Shown: one piece after another, positions 61,878 to 64,000 of the stretch | Layout: every line of letters starts with the position of its first letter | How positions within the stretch are numbered: position 1 is the first letter of the stretch | NCBI GenBank assembly: GCA_963665085.2 | Contig: CAXXXS010000001.1 | Coordinates: 1,364,001-1,428,000 of the forward strand | Length of the DNA stretch: 64,000 nt | DNA from: G963665085 sp963665085 | GTDB taxonomy: Bacteria; Bacteroidota; Bacteroidia; Bacteroidales; JAAAOM01 | Direction of reading: 5' to 3' | Translations under genes and position numbers: made by a program | Notes under the pieces: generated by a model | The model's database searches: none | What the model was told of the DNA's origin: nothing | Seen by the model: only the letters and a program-made list of their open reading frames with translations

Positions 61878-62258
61878 ATGAAAGATTTATTTATTACAGG
61901 TGGGACCCTTTTCATGAGTATTCTTACCATTCTTTTAGTAGCAATGGTGGCATGGTTTATTTATCATTATATTTCATTTTTAAATTCAAAGCAAATTTCA
62001 CAAGAAAAAGCTCTTCGAAAATTGACCTATGGAAAATCCATCGGGTTGTTTGCAATGATCATTGGAATTTTGGCCCAATTAATTGGTATTTATGAAGCTT
62101 TTTCTTGTATCCAACAAGCAGGTGATATTTCACCAATGCTGGTTTATGGGGGAATAAAAGTCTCTATGATTACAACACTTTATGGTATAGCAATTTATCT
62201 GTTGTCATTAATTCTTTGGTTTGTAATCAGTTTTTTTGTTGAGAAGAAAGTTAGCTGA
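61878..62258 (+). CDS. MotA/TolQ/ExbB-type membrane protein
   Basis: A 126-residue protein with three to four membrane helices, ending in a basic tail. The last half (MLVYGGIKVSMITTLYGIAIYLLSLILWF) resembles the conserved TM pair of MotA/TolQ/ExbB proton channels (G-x-x-x-A-x-x-x-T-x-x-G), but it is shorter than usual and has no ExbD or TolR neighbour. The ATG at 61878 follows a spaced in-frame ATG at 61845, which would add 11 non-membrane residues. Possible target of the divergent LytTR regulator. Confidence 0.7.
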   Translation: MKDLFITGGTLFMSILTILLVAMVAWFIYHYISFLNSKQISQEKALRKLTYGKSIGLFAMIIGILAQLIGIYEAFSCIQQAGDISPMLVYGGIKVSMITTLYGIAIYLLSLILWFVISFFVEKKVS

Positions 62259-62294
62259 TAAGTTTAAACCAAAATAAATAAAATTTTCCAATAA

Positions 62295-62500
62295 AGTCAT
62301 GTCCGACCGGTAGGGAGTTATTTTTCCACGGTCGGATATGATTCTTTTGTGGTCGCCTGTGATTTTTTCTTGGTGGTGTGCCATTCCTCTATGGTCGGAT
62401 ATGATTTTTCTTTGGGAGTATGTAATTCCTCGATGAGCGATTATGAATTTTATACAGGAGTGAATCATTTTTCTATAGTCGGATATGATTCTTAGGAGGC
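62295..62500. repeat. Degenerate 21-bp tandem repeat, about nine units
   Basis: Repeating units resemble GGTCGGATATGATTTTTCTAT with a period of 21 bases; the best copies begin near 62330, 62393 and 62479. On the minus strand the period gives a seven-residue pattern (IISDYRK, IISDHRG, IISDRGK), which is why an open frame runs through it. It fills the gap between the ExbB-like and gntP-like genes. Confidence 0.7.
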
Positions 62501-62524
62501 CGTGTGTGTGTTTATCCAAAATCC

Positions 62525-62532
62525 TATCTTTG
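62525..62532 (+). promoter_or_regulatory. -7 promoter element TATCTTTG for the GntP permease
   Basis: Exact TAnnTTTG match, 24 bases upstream of the ATG at 62557. Confidence 0.5.
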
Positions 62533-62556
62533 AGAGAATAATAAAAACTAACTATT

Positions 62557-63900
62557 ATGTCTCAGAACTTACTTTTAATCATAACCTTGCTGATTTCAGT
62601 TTTATTTATCATTATTGGGACAACAAAATTAAAGATTCACCCTTTTCTTGTTTTATTACTGGCTTCTTATATCACTGGTTTTATGAGTGGCATGCCAACC
62701 GGAGAAATAGTGAAAGTTATCACGGATGGTTTTGGAAATATTCTGGCTTATATAGGCATTGTAATTATTCTTGGGACAATTATAGGGACTATTCTCGAGA
62801 AATCAGGGGCAGCTATTAAACTGGCAGAGCTGGTAGTAAAAGTTGTTGGGAAAAAGCGGCCTGCACTGGCAATGGGAATTATTGGATACATTGTTTCTAT
62901 TCCAGTGTTTTGTGATTCGGCATTTGTAATCCTGTCATCCTTAAAAAAATCGTTAATTCGAAAAACAGGCAAGTCAGCAGTTGCTATGAGTGTGGCTTTA
63001 TCAACAGGATTGTATGCAACACATACACTTGTTCCTCCCACGCCAGGGCCCATCGCTGCGGCAGGAAACCTGGGGGTTAATGATCAGCTTGGAATGGTTA
63101 TTTTATTTGGACTATTTATATCGCTGATAGCTATGCTTGCAGGTTATGGGTGGGCAAATTATTCTGGGAAACACCATCAGAGTGAAGAGGATAACCTCTT
63201 AGAAATGGAATTGGAAGATGAAATTCAGCAGGAACTACCTTCTGCATTTCTTTCTGTCCTGCCTATTATTTTGCCAATTTTATTAATTGCATTTCGTTCT
63301 GTTGTTCTTTTATTGATGCCCGTAAACGAAAGTTTTCTGTTTAAATCAGTTGATTTCCTTGGAGATCCTGTTAATGCTTTGCTTTTGGGACTATTTTCCT
63401 CTTTGTTTTTACTTAAGAAAGGTTCTGTAAAGCTAAACGATTGTATGGGAGAAGGTATAAAAGCATCGGCAGCAATATTAATAATTACCGGAGCAGGAGG
63501 TGCGTTTGGTGCGATGTTAAAAGCTACCCATATCGGAGATTCGTTGGGAGAGATGCTTGCCGGATTTAACCTGGGTATATTTCTACCCTTTATTATTGCA
63601 GCAGCATTAAAAACAGCTCAGGGATCTTCAACAGTTGCGTTGGTTGCCACATCCGCATTGGTTGCTCCCTTATTGAGTAGTTTAGGCCTGGATTCAGCTA
63701 CAGGAAAAGCCCTTACTGTAATGGCAATTGGTGCCGGGGCTATGACCATCTCTCATGCAAACGATAGTTTTTTCTGGGTTGTAGCACAATTCAGCAAGAT
63801 GAAAGTTGCTACCGGATATAAAACCCATAGCATGGCAACATTACTCCAGGGAATTGTTTCGATTGTAGTTGTTTATCTGTTAAGTCTGGTTTTTTTATAG
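62557..63900 (+). CDS. GntP-family gluconate-type permease
   Basis: A 447-residue permease with about 12 helices of the GntP family (gluconate:H+ symporters). Landmarks are LKIHPFLVLLLASYITG at the start, the conserved loop YIVSIPVFCDSAFVILSSLKK, THTLVPPTPGPIAAAGNLG and, in the last third, TAQGSSTVALVATSALVAPL and SHANDSFFWVV. It probably imports a sugar acid. No kinase or dehydrogenase for gluconate is next to it within the window. Confidence 0.93.
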   Translation: MSQNLLLIITLLISVLFIIIGTTKLKIHPFLVLLLASYITGFMSGMPTGEIVKVITDGFGNILAYIGIVIILGTIIGTILEKSGAAIKLAELVVKVVGKKRPALAMGIIGYIVSIPVFCDSAFVILSSLKKSLIRKTGKSAVAMSVALSTGLYATHTLVPPTPGPIAAAGNLGVNDQLGMVILFGLFISLIAMLAGYGWANYSGKHHQSEEDNLLEMELEDEIQQELPSAFLSVLPIILPILLIAFRSVVLLLMPVNESFLFKSVDFLGDPVNALLLGLFSSLFLLKKGSVKLNDCMGEGIKASAAILIITGAGGAFGAMLKATHIGDSLGEMLAGFNLGIFLPFIIAAALKTAQGSSTVALVATSALVAPLLSSLGLDSATGKALTVMAIGAGAMTISHANDSFFWVVAQFSKMKVATGYKTHSMATLLQGIVSIVVVYLLSLVFL

Positions 63901-64000
63901 TAAAAAAAGGTGTATATCAAAGTATACATTAGAATTTAAATTGTCTTGGCCTACTTTTTTGTCAACCACACAAAAAAGGTAGCAAAAAAAGTCTCCACGG

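Noticed and set aside
62295..62500. Possible CRISPR array
   Set aside because: Units follow each other without spacers, are degenerate and only 21 bases long; no cas genes are near.
62208..62519. A 103-residue minus-strand reading frame with a seven-residue repeat
   Set aside because: It is produced by the 21-bp tandem repeat, has no ribosome binding site or promoter, and its composition (many His and Arg) is unlike the neighbours.

Overview
The window is an AT-rich chromosomal segment of a member of the Bacteroidota. A marine or environmental member of the Marinilabiliales/Prolixibacteraceae type is my best guess, but the assignment is inferred from gene content only. Supporting signs are the Bacteroidota -7 promoter motif TAnnTTTG upstream of many genes, lipoproteins, a type IX secretion (T9SS) sorting domain with SprB repeats, the long form of IspG, and secreted glycoside hydrolases. 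I see no rRNA, tRNA, CRISPR array or prophage. One insertion sequence (ISNCY-like) is present.

Layout: 1-5.6 kb holds a TPR two-component kinase, a beta-helix lipoprotein, a small barrel protein, a nitroreductase-like lipoprotein and a DUF998 membrane protein. 5.9-15.6 kb is a leftward operon of four secreted carbohydrate-active proteins (GH3, GH2, sialidase-like propeller, TIM-barrel plus binding modules) with no SusC/SusD nearby. 16-22.3 kb holds a hemolysin-III protein, a strange GH16-fold protein with a duplicated helical N-terminus and lost catalytic glutamates, a heptosyltransferase-like GT9, and atpD-atpC followed by a hydrolase. 22.6-28 kb has a response regulator, a large dCache/PAS kinase, a decayed SMP-30 lipoprotein gene, a second barrel paralogue and a collagen-like protein whose start codon lies in the loop of a 17-bp hairpin.

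28-37.7 kb is the highlight: a divergent lasso-peptide locus. One arm (leftward) carries the cyclase (asparagine-synthase homologue) and a nucleotidyltransferase. The other arm (rightward) carries an HPr-kinase-like kinase, a sulfotransferase, a PqqD-type leader-binding protein (B1), a transglutaminase-like leader peptidase (B2), a 45-residue precursor gene and, 12 bases later, a 1343-residue SprB-repeat protein with a T9SS tail. The predicted core is GGPDNTYKEDTFGMDGYDAS, with a Gly1-Glu9 ring and a C-terminal serine that the kinase could phosphorylate. No lasso ABC exporter is present.

37.8-64 kb is mostly housekeeping and small regulators: ribF, ahcY, a Rieske-like lipoprotein with both His ligands replaced, greA behind an attenuator-like leader hairpin, a HIT protein, an SpmA/SpmB fusion, ispG, a SiaC-like protein, ispD, an AI-2E permease, a lone E2-type acyltransferase domain, a thioredoxin-glutaredoxin fusion, the IS, an orphan GroES-like protein, a KAS III enzyme, a FetAB-like exporter, a PhoR-like kinase, riboflavin synthase, a Gfo/Idh/MocA oxidoreductase, a VOC protein, AraC- and LytTR-type regulators, an ExbB/MotA-like protein, a 21-bp tandem repeat and a GntP permease.
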